Shown here in pieces: positions 18,317 through 28,068 of a stretch of 64,000 nucleotides of DNA (the first letter of the stretch is position 1; each line of letters opens with the position of its first letter). The notes under the pieces are model-generated. The model worked only from the letters and a program-made list of their open reading frames with translations, ran no database searches and had not been told where the DNA came from. The position numbers and the translations under genes were made by a program. Location: NCBI GenBank assembly GCA_023415825.1, contig JAEZJF010000013.1, positions 315,112 to 379,111 on the forward strand, given 5' to 3'. The DNA is from Bacillota bacterium (lineage in GTDB: Bacteria > Bacillota > Clostridia > DSM-8532).

Positions 18317-19279
18317 ATGAAAAATAAAAACGCGGGAAGTAAGAAAACAAGTCGTGTACGTTTAATGGAAGGGACCTGGGCGTATGACTTTAGTCGTAAC
18401 AAGACAATCTATCTATTATTTGTTCCTGTAATGCTCTTCTTTATAATTTTCCATTACCTTCCGATGGGTGGGCTTTTGATGGCCTTTCAAGATTATAAAG
18501 TCACCAGAGGAATATTGGGCAGTAAATGGGTAATGTTTCAGAACTTTATAGATTTATTTACAGGGGACACATTTCTTCTGGTGTTCCGAAATACTGCTGT
18601 AATAGCGCTGCTCAAAATGACTGTAGGGTTCGCTGCTCCGGTTATTCTGGCAGTATTGTTCTCAGAACTCAGACTTAGAAAATTTACGCGCACTGTGCAA
18701 GTTGCCAGCTATATGCCTTATTTTGTGTCTGCAGTTGTAGTAACAACGCTGTCAAGCGAATTTCTTTCCAGCACAGGTGCCTTAACAACGCTTCTTAGCT
18801 GGTTCGGTTTGGATATGCAGAACTGGCTGGCAAATCCCAACATTCCGGTATTTTGGATAATCTATACTGGCATAGAAATATGGCAGGGCGCAGGATGGGG
18901 CTCCATAATCTATTTTGCAGCTATTCAGAATGTCAACGGAGATCTTCATGAGGCCGCGGCAATTGACGGTGCGAATCGCTGGATAAGGCTTTGGAAAATT
19001 ACATTGCCGAGTATCTTGCCGCTGATAGTAGTAATGTTTACCATGCATATCGGTCTCGTATTCAAAGGAGGCTTTGATAAGATTCTGCTGCTTTACATGC
19101 CATCCACATATGATGTGGCTGATGTTCTATATACTTATACATACCGTATGGCATTTGGAACGACCGTAAACTATGGCCTTGCCACCGCATCGGGATTATT
19201 CCAGTCCGTAGTTGCAACCACGCTGTTGATTATCTCGAATAAATTGAGCAAGAAAGCCTCAAGCAGTTCATTATTTTAA
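18317..19279 (+). CDS. Sugar ABC transporter permease (LplB-like)
   Basis: A 320-residue inner-membrane permease with about six transmembrane helices. The EAA loop reads HEAAAIDGANRWIRLWKITLP, the contact site for the ATPase. I chose the ATG at 18317 with GAGGGG upstream; a GTG at 18302 is the alternative. It forms the importer with the second permease and the lipoprotein encoded at 13259. Confidence 0.93.
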   Translation: MKNKNAGSKKTSRVRLMEGTWAYDFSRNKTIYLLFVPVMLFFIIFHYLPMGGLLMAFQDYKVTRGILGSKWVMFQNFIDLFTGDTFLLVFRNTAVIALLKMTVGFAAPVILAVLFSELRLRKFTRTVQVASYMPYFVSAVVVTTLSSEFLSSTGALTTLLSWFGLDMQNWLANPNIPVFWIIYTGIEIWQGAGWGSIIYFAAIQNVNGDLHEAAAIDGANRWIRLWKITLPSILPLIVVMFTMHIGLVFKGGFDKILLLYMPSTYDVADVLYTYTYRMAFGTTVNYGLATASGLFQSVVATTLLIISNKLSKKASSSSLF

Positions 19280-19294
19280 GGGGGGACAGATATT

Positions 19295-20221
19295 ATGACT
19301 GTGAGTAAAATATTAAAGCTAAAATCTGAAAAAGCAGACTATCGCTCCAGCATGATTGAGAGCAAATCGGTTGGGAGCATTATAGCCGATATCGTACTTA
19401 TCATTATACTGCTTATTATCGCTTTTGTTTGCACTATTCCCTTATGGCATAGCCTGATGTCTTCCTTGTCCAATGGTCAATTGTTGTTTGGTCATGACGG
19501 GCTTGTTGTCTGGCCTATTGGTGAACCTACATTGGAGGGATACAGACTCATTCTTCAAGATAACAACATTATCCGTGGTTACACAAACACGCTGATTTAT
19601 GTGGCTGGCAATATTGCGGCTGGTTTTGTTCTTAACACCCTTGGCGGATATGTCCTCAGCAGAAAAACCAAACTAAAATCACTTCTTACCATATTTGTTG
19701 TGTTCACCATGCTGTTTAGCGGCGGAATCGTACCCCTTTACATGGTCGTACGCTCTCTTGGTATGGTAGGAACAAGATGGGCGCTGATTCTGCCCCACTG
19801 TACCAATGGTGCTTTTATTGTAATGATGATAAAGGCTTTTGATTCTGTTCCTGAAGAGACGGTGGAATCAGCCAGAATAGACGGCGCAGGCCATATCCGA
19901 GTGATGTTTCAGATCATGTTGCCTCAGTGCTTTAACTTTGCACTTGTAACCATGGTAAACACAGGAATCATTGCATGGAATGCATGGATGTCGGCGGCCA
20001 TCTATGTCCCAACCGACAAGAGCAGATGGCCGCTGCAGCTTTGGGTACGGGATATTGTGGCTAGAAACCAAGACTTTCTTAACTGGACGAATCCGGATTT
20101 CAATCGTTACTTAGTACAGTACAGTGTCATCATTCTCGCAACATTACCACTGCTGCTCCTCTTTCCCTTTTTCCTGAAACGATTAGAAAAGGGTATGGCA
20201 AAAGGCGCCGTTAAGGGATAA
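19295..20221 (+). CDS. Sugar ABC transporter permease (LplC-like)
   Basis: A 308-residue permease of the carbohydrate ABC family. About six transmembrane helices are predicted, and the EAA loop reads EETVESARIDGAGHIRVMF. The C-terminus (LEKGMAKGAVKG) is the typical ending of this subfamily. It begins 15 bp after the first permease behind a GGGGGA ribosome site. No ATP-binding subunit follows. Confidence 0.93.
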   Translation: MTVSKILKLKSEKADYRSSMIESKSVGSIIADIVLIIILLIIAFVCTIPLWHSLMSSLSNGQLLFGHDGLVVWPIGEPTLEGYRLILQDNNIIRGYTNTLIYVAGNIAAGFVLNTLGGYVLSRKTKLKSLLTIFVVFTMLFSGGIVPLYMVVRSLGMVGTRWALILPHCTNGAFIVMMIKAFDSVPEETVESARIDGAGHIRVMFQIMLPQCFNFALVTMVNTGIIAWNAWMSAAIYVPTDKSRWPLQLWVRDIVARNQDFLNWTNPDFNRYLVQYSVIILATLPLLLLFPFFLKRLEKGMAKGAVKG

Positions 20222-20258
20222 CCCTAGGGGTAAAAATCATGTTTAGGAGGATCTTATT

Positions 20259-21143
20259 GTGAAAATTGGATTTATTGGTCTTGGAATTATGGGAAAACCA
20301 ATGGCAAAGAATATTCTGCGCGGCGGATATAGAGATTTAGTTGTCAGTAACCTTACCCAATCAGCAGTAGACGAACTCGTCGCATTGGGGGCAAAGGCAG
20401 GATCAAACGCCGAAATTGGGGCCACCTGCGATGTCGTACTGACAATGCTTCCAAATTCGCCCGAGGTAAAGTCTGTCATGCTTGGCGAGGACGGTGTTGT
20501 CGCATCTATGAAAGCCGGACAGGTTTTTATAGATATGAGCTCCATCAATCCTGTTGCAAGCAAAGAGATAGCGGCAGAGCTTGAAAAGCGTGGAGTAGAG
20601 ATGCTGGATGCTCCCGTGTCTGGAGGGGAACCGAAAGCCATTGACGGTACTCTCAGTTTTATGGTAGGCGGCAAACAGGAAGTGTTCGACCGATTTAAGC
20701 CCTTGTTATTAACCATGGGCGCATCTGTAGTTAGATGTGGACAAATAAGTGCGGGCAATACCACAAAGCTGGCAAATCAGATAATTGTGGCCTGCAATAT
20801 CCAGGCACTTGCCGAAGCTCTTACTATGGCACAAAAGGCAGGAGTGGACCCACAACTGGTCTTTGAAGCAATTCGTGGCGGACTTGCCGGTTCGACCGTC
20901 ATGGAAGCCAAGGCACCCATGATGATAGCCGGAAACGATCAACCCGGATTCAAAATTGATCTGCACATAAAGGATCTAAATAATGCGCTTGACTGCGCGC
21001 ATACGTTTGGGGCGACCGTTCCCATGACCGCACAGGTTCAGGAGATCCTGCAATATCTTCACAATAGCGGATACGGTCAGAACGATCATTCTGCCATCGC
21101 AAAATACTATGAAAAGCTGACGAGTATTAAAATTGGCCGCTAA
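20259..21143 (+). CDS. 3-hydroxyisobutyrate dehydrogenase family protein (tartronate semialdehyde reductase-like)
   Basis: A 294-residue NAD(P)-dependent beta-hydroxyacid dehydrogenase. It has FIGLGIMGKPMAKN at the N-terminus, the substrate motif DAPVSGGEPKAIDGTLSFM, and the catalytic Lys in GNTTKLANQ. The start is GTG at 20259 after TTAGGAGG. Relatives include GarR and the threonate dehydrogenase LtnD. A four-carbon or three-carbon hydroxy acid substrate is therefore plausible. It is co-directional with the permeases and the GH2 gene. Confidence 0.88.
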   Translation: MKIGFIGLGIMGKPMAKNILRGGYRDLVVSNLTQSAVDELVALGAKAGSNAEIGATCDVVLTMLPNSPEVKSVMLGEDGVVASMKAGQVFIDMSSINPVASKEIAAELEKRGVEMLDAPVSGGEPKAIDGTLSFMVGGKQEVFDRFKPLLLTMGASVVRCGQISAGNTTKLANQIIVACNIQALAEALTMAQKAGVDPQLVFEAIRGGLAGSTVMEAKAPMMIAGNDQPGFKIDLHIKDLNNALDCAHTFGATVPMTAQVQEILQYLHNSGYGQNDHSAIAKYYEKLTSIKIGR

Positions 21144-21242
21144 ACAAGCCTTTCCCAAAATATCATGAAGGGCTCCAATTCAGGATAGATTATCCAAATA
21201 AAAGTCCTCTGAAGAAGCCATTAAGAAAACAGGAGCATATAC

Positions 21243-23438
21243 ATGAGAAAAAAGAAACCTTTTAATGAAGGCTGGTATTTTCAGGGCCAGGATAACGGAA
21301 CCTCCAAAAACTATACCATCACTTTACCCCATACGTGGAATGCGGAGGACGGGCAGGATGGCGGCAATGACTACTACCGTGGTACCTGCCGGTATACAAA
21401 AAAGTTTCCCTGCCCGACGTTGGAACCAGGAGAGGAGGCTTGGCTGGAATTTGAAGGAGCAGCCATGACGGCTGAAGTATACTTAAATGACAGAAAGCTT
21501 GCCCGCCATGAGGGGGGCTACTCCACCTTTCGCGTTAATATTACCGAAGCGTTGATGGCTGAAAATCTGCTGACCATCTTGGTTAACAACGGAAAGAATC
21601 GTACAGTATATCCTCAAAAAGCAGACTTTACTTTCTATGGCGGCCTATATCGTGAAGTGTCTCTTATAATCGTACCGTCTTCTCATTTTGTTCTCGACTA
21701 CTATGGAAGCCCCGGTATCAAGGTGACGCCGAAGCTGTCTGCGAACCTAAAAATCGCAGAAGTGACGGTGGAAGCTTGGGTCTCAGGTTTTACTAAGTGC
21801 GTTAAATTTACAGTGGATGGCAAAGCACAGGATACAGAAATTATCAATGGTTACGCAAAATGCGTGTTTATGCTCCCAGAGGTACACCTTTGGGATGCGG
21901 TGGAAGACCCTTACTTGTACGCTGCTCGAGCTGAGTTGGAAACCGGGGATGCGATAGAAACCACTTTCGGATGCCGATCCATTGCTTATGATCCAGAAAA
22001 AGGCTTTCTGCTCAATGGGAGACCTTATCGCCTGTGCGGTGCAGCCCGCCATCAGGATCGACAGGGTCTGGGCAGCGCTCTGACAAAGGCAGAACATGAT
22101 GAAGACATGGCCTTGATGTTGGAAATAGGTGCCAATACCGTACGTCTGGCCCACTACCAACACAGCCAGTATTTTTACCATCTATGCGACAAATACGGCA
22201 TGATTGTTTGGGCTGAAATCCCTTATATCACCGAACATATGCCAGAGGGACGAGAAAATACAATAAGTCAGATGACCGAGCTCATCGTACAAAACTATAA
22301 CCACCCTTCTATTGTGTGCTGGGGGCTGTCCAATGAGATTACAGCCACGGGAGGCGTCAATGACGATATGGTGGAGAATCATAAATTGCTTAACGATCTG
22401 TGTCACAAGCTGGATGCCACACGCCCCACCACCATGGCTCATGCATTTATGCTGGATTTCAACGATCCCTTCGTCATGTTGTCGGACATTCGGAGCTATA
22501 ATCTCTACTTTGGCTGGTATCTGGGGGAGGCAGAGCAAAATAATCAATGGTTTGATGATTTTCACGCTGCACACCCGGATGCAGTTATAGGCCTTTCAGA
22601 GTATGGTGCAGATGCAAATCCGCAGTATCAGACCAGCGCTCCTGAACGCGGAGACTGGACCGAGAGTTATCAAGCGGTGTATCATGAGCATATGCTCAGG
22701 ATGTGGAGTGAACGGCCCTATATTTGGGGCATGCATTGCTGGAACATGTTCGACTTCGGCGCTGACGGTCGCAACGAGGGCGGAAAACCCGGTCAAAACC
22801 AGAAAGGTTTAGTCACCTTTGACCGTAAAACAAAAAAGGATGCCTTTTATGTCTACAAGGCTTACCTTTCTAAAGATCCTTTCGTATATCTTTGCAACAG
22901 GCGTTATCAAGACCGTTTGGAAAGCTTGACCGAGGTAAAAGTTTATTCAAATCAGCCTTACGTGGAACTTTATGTAGATGGTAAGAAGTTCGACAAAAAA
23001 ATAGGGGATAAGATATTTAAATTCTATGTACCTATTTGCTCCCAACACAAAATCGAAGCGAAAGCGGGCAATTGTATCGACACCATCACCATACGAAAAG
23101 TAGAGCAGATTGATCCTACCTACGTCAAAGAGGTCAGTGAAATAATTAACTGGTTTGATAAGCCAGAGGAAGTAATGCGTGAAGGATATTTTTCTATTTT
23201 TGACAGCATGGAGGATATGAAAAAGAGCCCGGCTGCGGCGGTTTTATTGGAAGATGTCATGGTAGAACTGAAGAAAGCATATGGAGATGTCGCACAAGAC
23301 GTGGTCATGCCTGAATCATTGCAGCGCCAAATGGATAAATTGCCTCTGGAAAGTTTGCTCAAACAGGGTGGTAACACCTTTACTCCGGCTATGGTCAAGC
23401 AACTCAACGCTAGACTTAATCAGATTCGAAAGACGTAA
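21243..23438 (+). CDS. Glycoside hydrolase family 2 protein (beta-galactosidase/glucuronidase-like)
   Basis: A 731-residue GH2 enzyme without signal peptide. The N-terminal sugar-binding jelly roll and an immunoglobulin-like domain precede a TIM barrel starting near residue 245. The acid/base is Glu365 in WGLSNEI and the nucleophile is Glu453 in GLSEYGAD. About 110 C-terminal residues form an extra helical region (from EVSEIINWF) that core GH2 enzymes lack. It lies downstream of the transporter and dehydrogenase, so it probably hydrolyses the imported glycoside inside the cell. Confidence 0.9.
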   Translation: MRKKKPFNEGWYFQGQDNGTSKNYTITLPHTWNAEDGQDGGNDYYRGTCRYTKKFPCPTLEPGEEAWLEFEGAAMTAEVYLNDRKLARHEGGYSTFRVNITEALMAENLLTILVNNGKNRTVYPQKADFTFYGGLYREVSLIIVPSSHFVLDYYGSPGIKVTPKLSANLKIAEVTVEAWVSGFTKCVKFTVDGKAQDTEIINGYAKCVFMLPEVHLWDAVEDPYLYAARAELETGDAIETTFGCRSIAYDPEKGFLLNGRPYRLCGAARHQDRQGLGSALTKAEHDEDMALMLEIGANTVRLAHYQHSQYFYHLCDKYGMIVWAEIPYITEHMPEGRENTISQMTELIVQNYNHPSIVCWGLSNEITATGGVNDDMVENHKLLNDLCHKLDATRPTTMAHAFMLDFNDPFVMLSDIRSYNLYFGWYLGEAEQNNQWFDDFHAAHPDAVIGLSEYGADANPQYQTSAPERGDWTESYQAVYHEHMLRMWSERPYIWGMHCWNMFDFGADGRNEGGKPGQNQKGLVTFDRKTKKDAFYVYKAYLSKDPFVYLCNRRYQDRLESLTEVKVYSNQPYVELYVDGKKFDKKIGDKIFKFYVPICSQHKIEAKAGNCIDTITIRKVEQIDPTYVKEVSEIINWFDKPEEVMREGYFSIFDSMEDMKKSPAAAVLLEDVMVELKKAYGDVAQDVVMPESLQRQMDKLPLESLLKQGGNTFTPAMVKQLNARLNQIRKT

Positions 23439-23505
23439 TTCTGCATAATACTCTAAAATCTGTTAGATTGATAAAAGCAATATTCATAAAACTGGGGGAA
23501 TACTA

Positions 23506-23865
23506 ATGAAATATATACGCCAGTTTTGTATAATCATCGGTTTTTCATTACTGGGTGAGTTCTTGTATTGGCTGTTGCCCTTGCCGGTTCCGGCTGTGGT
23601 CTATGGCCTTTTACTTTTATTTGGGGCACTACGTTTTCGCCTGTTGCGGCCGGAAGCGATAAAAGAAACATCCCATTTCCTGATTGCCCTGTTACCCTTG
23701 CTGTTCATTGCACCATCAGTCAATTTGATTGATTACTGGACAATAATGAAAGAGAATCTGCCGCTGATTTTTTTGGTCATATTGGTGTCCACAGTGCTGA
23801 CATTTGCCGCATCTGGATTAACAGCACAGCTAGTGCTGCGCAGAAAGGAGCGCAATGGCTTATGA
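23506..23865 (+). CDS. CidA/LrgA family membrane protein
   Basis: A 119-residue protein with four predicted transmembrane helices and the family pattern near VPAVVYGLLLLFGAL. CidA/LrgA proteins were described as holin-like. In Bacillus the homologous PftA/PftB pair moves pyruvate, so transport is an alternative role. It overlaps the next gene by 4 bp (ATGA), as usual for the pair. GGGGGA precedes the ATG. Confidence 0.88.
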   Translation: MKYIRQFCIIIGFSLLGEFLYWLLPLPVPAVVYGLLLLFGALRFRLLRPEAIKETSHFLIALLPLLFIAPSVNLIDYWTIMKENLPLIFLVILVSTVLTFAASGLTAQLVLRRKERNGL

Positions 23866-24557
23866 ACACTATTGATGCATTCTTTCAGGGCAGCTCCTTC
23901 TGGGCGGTATTTATTACCATCATTGCATATGTGGTTGCTGTTCGGTTGCAGGGTCTATTGAAAACCCCTTTATGTAATCCCATCCTTATGGCGGTCGTTC
24001 TGGTAATACTCATGCTAAAAGTCACGGGCACGCCAAACGCTGATTACCAAAGCGGTACAAAATATCTTTCGTATCTTCTGGCCCCCGCGACAATTTGTCT
24101 GGGGCTATCGCTATACGAGCAGATGCAGGTTCTCCGGCAAAATATATTGGCGATTTTACTGGGTGTGTTGGCTGGTACTATAACCAGCCTTATTTTAATT
24201 TATTTGCTCTCCAATAAGTTTCACTTTGATCAGGTGCTCACCATATCTCTTCTTCCCAAAAGTATCACTACAGCCATAGGATTGCCCTTAAGTGAGCAAG
24301 CGGGCGGTATTGGTGCCATCACTACGGTGGCTATCATTATGACGGGTATCTTAGGAAATCTATGCGGCCATGCATTATGCAAACTCTTTCGGATTACACA
24401 TCCGATTGCCCGTGGTACGGCGTTCGGAACGGCATCCCATGTAATCGGCACGGCAAAAGCCTACGAATATAGCCAATTGATGGGAGCGGTTGGAAGCCTT
24501 TCACTGATAACAGCCGGACTGGTGACGACGATTCTTTATCCGCTGTTCTTGGCCTGA
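23862..24557 (+). CDS. LrgB family membrane protein
   Basis: A 231-residue LrgB/CidB family protein with about seven transmembrane helices. The family motifs PKSITTAIGLPLSEQAGG and GTAFGTASHVIGTAKA are clear. Translation is probably coupled to the LrgA-like gene. It is the last gene of the plus-strand run from 16800. Confidence 0.92.
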   Translation: MNTIDAFFQGSSFWAVFITIIAYVVAVRLQGLLKTPLCNPILMAVVLVILMLKVTGTPNADYQSGTKYLSYLLAPATICLGLSLYEQMQVLRQNILAILLGVLAGTITSLILIYLLSNKFHFDQVLTISLLPKSITTAIGLPLSEQAGGIGAITTVAIIMTGILGNLCGHALCKLFRITHPIARGTAFGTASHVIGTAKAYEYSQLMGAVGSLSLITAGLVTTILYPLFLA

Positions 24558-24694
24558 AGAAATATGGAGTAATGTCGGAAACTAAAACATTCTCTTTAAC
24601 ATATTATAAGAAGTTATTGATTTGCAGTATTATTTCCTCTTGGATTGTTACTCCTGCCTTACTAAGAGATTCACTCTGTTTCAGTGGATATTAC

Positions 24695-24969
24695 AAGGGG
24701 CTGTCTCATAATAAAATTTGAGATGGTCTCTTTATTTTAGCCTTGAAACCACAGATGTGGTTGCTCCCTGCAAAAAAAATAGCCTGACCCATTAAACCAT
24801 AATTAAGAGGAAAACCGGCTATTAGTATTATATGGTGCCCGTAAATGGGTTGTAGGCTAAATCTAGCCTTTCGCTATGGCGTCAAGGTAAGTTCGATGAA
24901 GCTTTAACAATATTGATATGACAAAAGGGGCACATCTCAAAATTTATGATTATTTTGAGACAGCCCCTT
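24695..24969. mobile_element. 275-bp MITE-like element with terminal inverted repeats
   Basis: The left end begins AAGGGGCTGTCTCA (24695) and the right end is TGAGACAGCCCCTT (ending 24969). The complementarity extends about 35 bp inward with a small gap, through an ATTTTGAGATG-like inner part. No transposase fits inside. I see no clear target duplication. The length and ends suggest a non-autonomous element mobilised by a transposase in trans. Confidence 0.7.
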
Positions 24970-24996
24970 AGTATGCAGATTAAATGAGTTTGGAGT

Positions 24997-26175
24997 TTAA
25001 TTTCGATTCAGTGTCAGCTCTGTGTCTATGTCACCAATTTTAGTACCGGCAATTTTGAATGGGACAGTCATTGTTCCGGAAGCATCAACCTTTGATTTAA
25101 CATCCTCTGCAGAATTAAAATCGAAACTAAAGGTATGCCCCTCTTGTGAGTAAATGCCCTGATCGAGAACCATGCCGCTGCCCTTAACGTCTGCGCTAAT
25201 ATCACAAGTATTGTCATCGTACAGATTCAGAGTCAGAACTGCGTCAATGCCATATGCAGCAACCGCGAACGTTCCTTCAAAGAAATAGGAGACTTTTTTG
25301 CTGCCACTTGTGTTTAGCATGGAAACGGGCTCTCCTCCCTCAGGAGTATAGGTACAGGTTTTGCCATCCGAAGACACGGTGACCTTGGCGCCGGTATCAG
25401 TGCTATCATTTGGTATGAGCGTAAATTCATGACTACCATCGGCATTGCGTGCTACCGACCAAGTGCCTTCAATCATTGCATCCATAAGGTCACTATAGGT
25501 TTTATTGTGAGCAAGAACGAGCGTGGAGGTTTTTTCCTCTTCAGCTACAAACTCCAAGTAAGGCATCCCGGCTTCACTTTCATAGGCTTTTTCATATTTG
25601 CCTTCCAGATCGTGGTGAAAGTAGACCGGCGCCGAACCTGTAGCGTAGATCTTAGACCCCTCATCCATGTCATTATAGAGGATATCGCCGTCATAGCCGC
25701 ACTTACCAATTTCATTGCCTTCCCAGTCAAGGAAGGTCACTGTGTATGGGGCTGTCCCTGTTGTAGCGTTGACGGCATCATTGATCGAAGCCTCTCTGTC
25801 TGGGTAACATGCATAGTCATAAGGTGTTTTTTCAACCGTATATGTACCCGTAAAATTAGCTCGATTGTTGCTGAAACCTGCGTAGAACACAGAACCCAAA
25901 ACGGGATCTTCTTCATAGAAACGGAAGAAAAACACGAATTCTCCATATCCCTCGGCGGTGAAGCTGTAACCAAAGTATCCCTGTGTAATCCTATCCAAAG
26001 GATCTGTTGAAGCGACTTCTGTCGGAGCGGGGGTGGCGGTTTGCTCCACCGAATTCGGTGTCGGTTCGGGAGTCGCAGTTCCGCTTGTGGGCGGATCGGA
26101 CTTCTGACAGGCAATCATGCTCACTGTCAGGATCAAGACTAAAAATAGGACAAACAGTTTTTTCATTTGATTCAT
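24997..26175 (-). CDS. Secreted lipoprotein, function unknown
   Basis: A 392-residue exported protein. The signal peptide ends at a lipobox-like MIAC with Cys23, followed by a Thr/Pro-rich linker (residues 28-60). The mature part is rich in Asp, Gly, Thr and Tyr, with repeated short beta-type stretches such as GTYTVEKT, GTWSVARNADGSHEFTL and GTMTVPFKIAG. These look like lipocalin-like or beta-sandwich repeats. No named family is recognised. AAGGAGG precedes the ATG at 8 bp. It is convergent to lrgB and divergent to the MATE gene. Confidence 0.8.
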   Translation of the reverse strand: MNQMKKLFVLFLVLILTVSMIACQKSDPPTSGTATPEPTPNSVEQTATPAPTEVASTDPLDRITQGYFGYSFTAEGYGEFVFFFRFYEEDPVLGSVFYAGFSNNRANFTGTYTVEKTPYDYACYPDREASINDAVNATTGTAPYTVTFLDWEGNEIGKCGYDGDILYNDMDEGSKIYATGSAPVYFHHDLEGKYEKAYESEAGMPYLEFVAEEEKTSTLVLAHNKTYSDLMDAMIEGTWSVARNADGSHEFTLIPNDSTDTGAKVTVSSDGKTCTYTPEGGEPVSMLNTSGSKKVSYFFEGTFAVAAYGIDAVLTLNLYDDNTCDISADVKGSGMVLDQGIYSQEGHTFSFDFNSAEDVKSKVDASGTMTVPFKIAGTKIGDIDTELTLNRN

Positions 26176-26612
26176 TTTACGTTCCTCCTTATTTTTTTAC
26201 ATGAGTCAGAAAAATAAATTACTTGCATGGGTATACAGGATTCGTTGCATTTTTCAATGCCGATAGAATATGGCGGCCAATCCTCTGAATTGAAAATCAA
26301 GCTTCCATGGCTATCATTTTAATACCTTCTATAGTCCAAAGACGTATGGTATTTCGTATTAATGCTTACAATTTAGCTCATTTAAAAAAGAAAGATAAGG
26401 AATTTTTAAAAAGGCCTCTGCCTACTTAAAATTAATGACCGATCTAGCTTCTTCAGGAATCTAGCAGAGAAAATTAAATCAGACGAATAACCGGATGCCG
26501 ACACGAATCTATTGATTGTTGCAGCAGCGAGAGACATCTTAGAATATATACTATAGCATTCTATACTGACTCCATATATACAAAAGAATTCTAAGGAAAG
26601 GGAGTAATTTGA
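26176..26612. other. Divergent intergenic region between the lipoprotein and MATE genes
   Basis: No gene or RNA is supported in these 437 bp. It must contain the two divergent promoters, but I see no pair of boxes close to consensus. I looked for a guanidine-type riboswitch upstream of the exporter and could not build the hairpins. Confidence 0.4.
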
Positions 26613-27980
26613 ATGGGGGAAAGATCCCAGCAAACTATTAATACGCTTATTTTTGAGAATACCTCCTCCTGGGGATTACTTCGAAAAATGAGTATACCAT
26701 CTGTTGTTACTACATTGGTTATGCTGCTTTACAATATGGCCGATGTGTTCTTTGTCGGACAAACTGGAGACAGTATGCAGGTAGCTGCTGTTTCTCTCTG
26801 CGCACCAATGTTTTCCATGCTCTCGGCTCTTGGTATGCTTTTTGGAAACGGTGGTGGAATCCGTTGTGCAGCACTGTATGGGGAAGGAAATGTCAAACAG
26901 ATCAAAAATGTTTCTTCTTTCTGTTGCTGGGGTGCGATATTGACTGGGGTGGTGATTTCTTGCGGCATATTGGTTGCTAAAATGCCTCTTTTAAAGCTCC
27001 TCGGTGCTTCCGAACAGACGGTGGAATTCGCGGGAGATTATCTGGGTATTATGGCTTTCGGTGCACCATTAATGATGTTCTGTCAGTCATTTTCCAGTCT
27101 GCTGCGTGCAGATGGCCGTGTCAAGGGTCCTATGTATGGGAATATTATTGGCTCTGCCATCAATATTGTCCTCGATCCAATCTTTATTCTGGTATTTGGT
27201 TGGGGCGTCCGTGGAGCCGCCATTGCTACAGTCATAGCAAACGCCGTCAATTTTGCATACCTGCTATGGCTTGTTAAAAGAAAACCGGATTTTTCAATAA
27301 ATATTAAAAATATCCGCTTGCGATGGAATACTACGGGGGCGGTATTGCTGTTAGGCCTCCCTATGGCCATTAGTGCATTGCTTAGCAGTTTTTCCGGCGT
27401 ACTGTCCAATAACATTTTGTCTGGTTATGGAGATGTGTTTCTTGCTGCCAACGGAGTCGCTTCAAAACTCAGGATGATGATAACCATGATAGGAATGGGT
27501 GTTTGTATGGGAATCCAGCCGGCAATTTCTTATTATACGGGTGCACGTGCTCACGAGAAATTGATGGGTCTGATTAAATCCACGGCTTTGACTAATGTAA
27601 TGGTTGGGAGCTTCATCTCGGTATTCTGCATATTGATGCGAGATCCGATAATCGCCATATTTCTTGATGATCCGGCTGTTATTCGCTATGGACGACAAAT
27701 GGTATTAGGGAGTATGGTCAGCGGACCGATTCAGGGTATTTACCAGCTTTGCACTTCTTTTTTACAAGGGACAGGGAATGTCTTTTTGGCAACAGGTATG
27801 GCGATTTGCGCTCAGGTAGTCTATACGCCTACCCTGCTGCTGTGCAATCTAGTATCTGGATTTGACGGACTGGTTTTCGCATCATCCATATCCACTCTGA
27901 TTTGCACATTGATTGGTGTCGCAGCATCTCTTTTTTGTATTAAAAAGCTCCGTAAGAAAAAAGAAGATACGACAATATAA
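26613..27980 (+). CDS. MATE family efflux transporter
   Basis: A 455-residue integral membrane protein with twelve predicted helices in two related halves. Family features are the N-terminal PSVVTTLVMLLYNMADVFFV, then GNGGGIRCAALYGEG, and the second-half GVCMGIQPAISYYTGAR. MATE proteins export drugs or metabolites using sodium or proton gradients. GAAAGGGAG precedes the start. It is a single gene between two regulatory gaps; the substrate is unknown. Confidence 0.93.
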   Translation: MGERSQQTINTLIFENTSSWGLLRKMSIPSVVTTLVMLLYNMADVFFVGQTGDSMQVAAVSLCAPMFSMLSALGMLFGNGGGIRCAALYGEGNVKQIKNVSSFCCWGAILTGVVISCGILVAKMPLLKLLGASEQTVEFAGDYLGIMAFGAPLMMFCQSFSSLLRADGRVKGPMYGNIIGSAINIVLDPIFILVFGWGVRGAAIATVIANAVNFAYLLWLVKRKPDFSINIKNIRLRWNTTGAVLLLGLPMAISALLSSFSGVLSNNILSGYGDVFLAANGVASKLRMMITMIGMGVCMGIQPAISYYTGARAHEKLMGLIKSTALTNVMVGSFISVFCILMRDPIIAIFLDDPAVIRYGRQMVLGSMVSGPIQGIYQLCTSFLQGTGNVFLATGMAICAQVVYTPTLLLCNLVSGFDGLVFASSISTLICTLIGVAASLFCIKKLRKKKEDTTI

Positions 27981-28068
27981 TCTGCATCATCACGCCGGAT
28001 TAGCTTGCTGCAAAAATCCTAGCGAAATGACTGACAAAATAGCGAAGCTGTTATATGATGTTGCGTTT

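Noticed and set aside
20243..20764. 173-residue minus-strand ORF
   Set aside because: It is the antisense frame of the 3-hydroxyisobutyrate dehydrogenase gene and has no recognisable domain.
25429..26010. 193-residue plus-strand ORF
   Set aside because: It is antisense to the lipoprotein gene, which has a signal peptide, lipobox and strong ribosome site. The shadow frame shows no family features.
26400..26612. Guanidine-type riboswitch before the MATE exporter
   Set aside because: Two ACGA stretches occur but no flanking stems can be formed.
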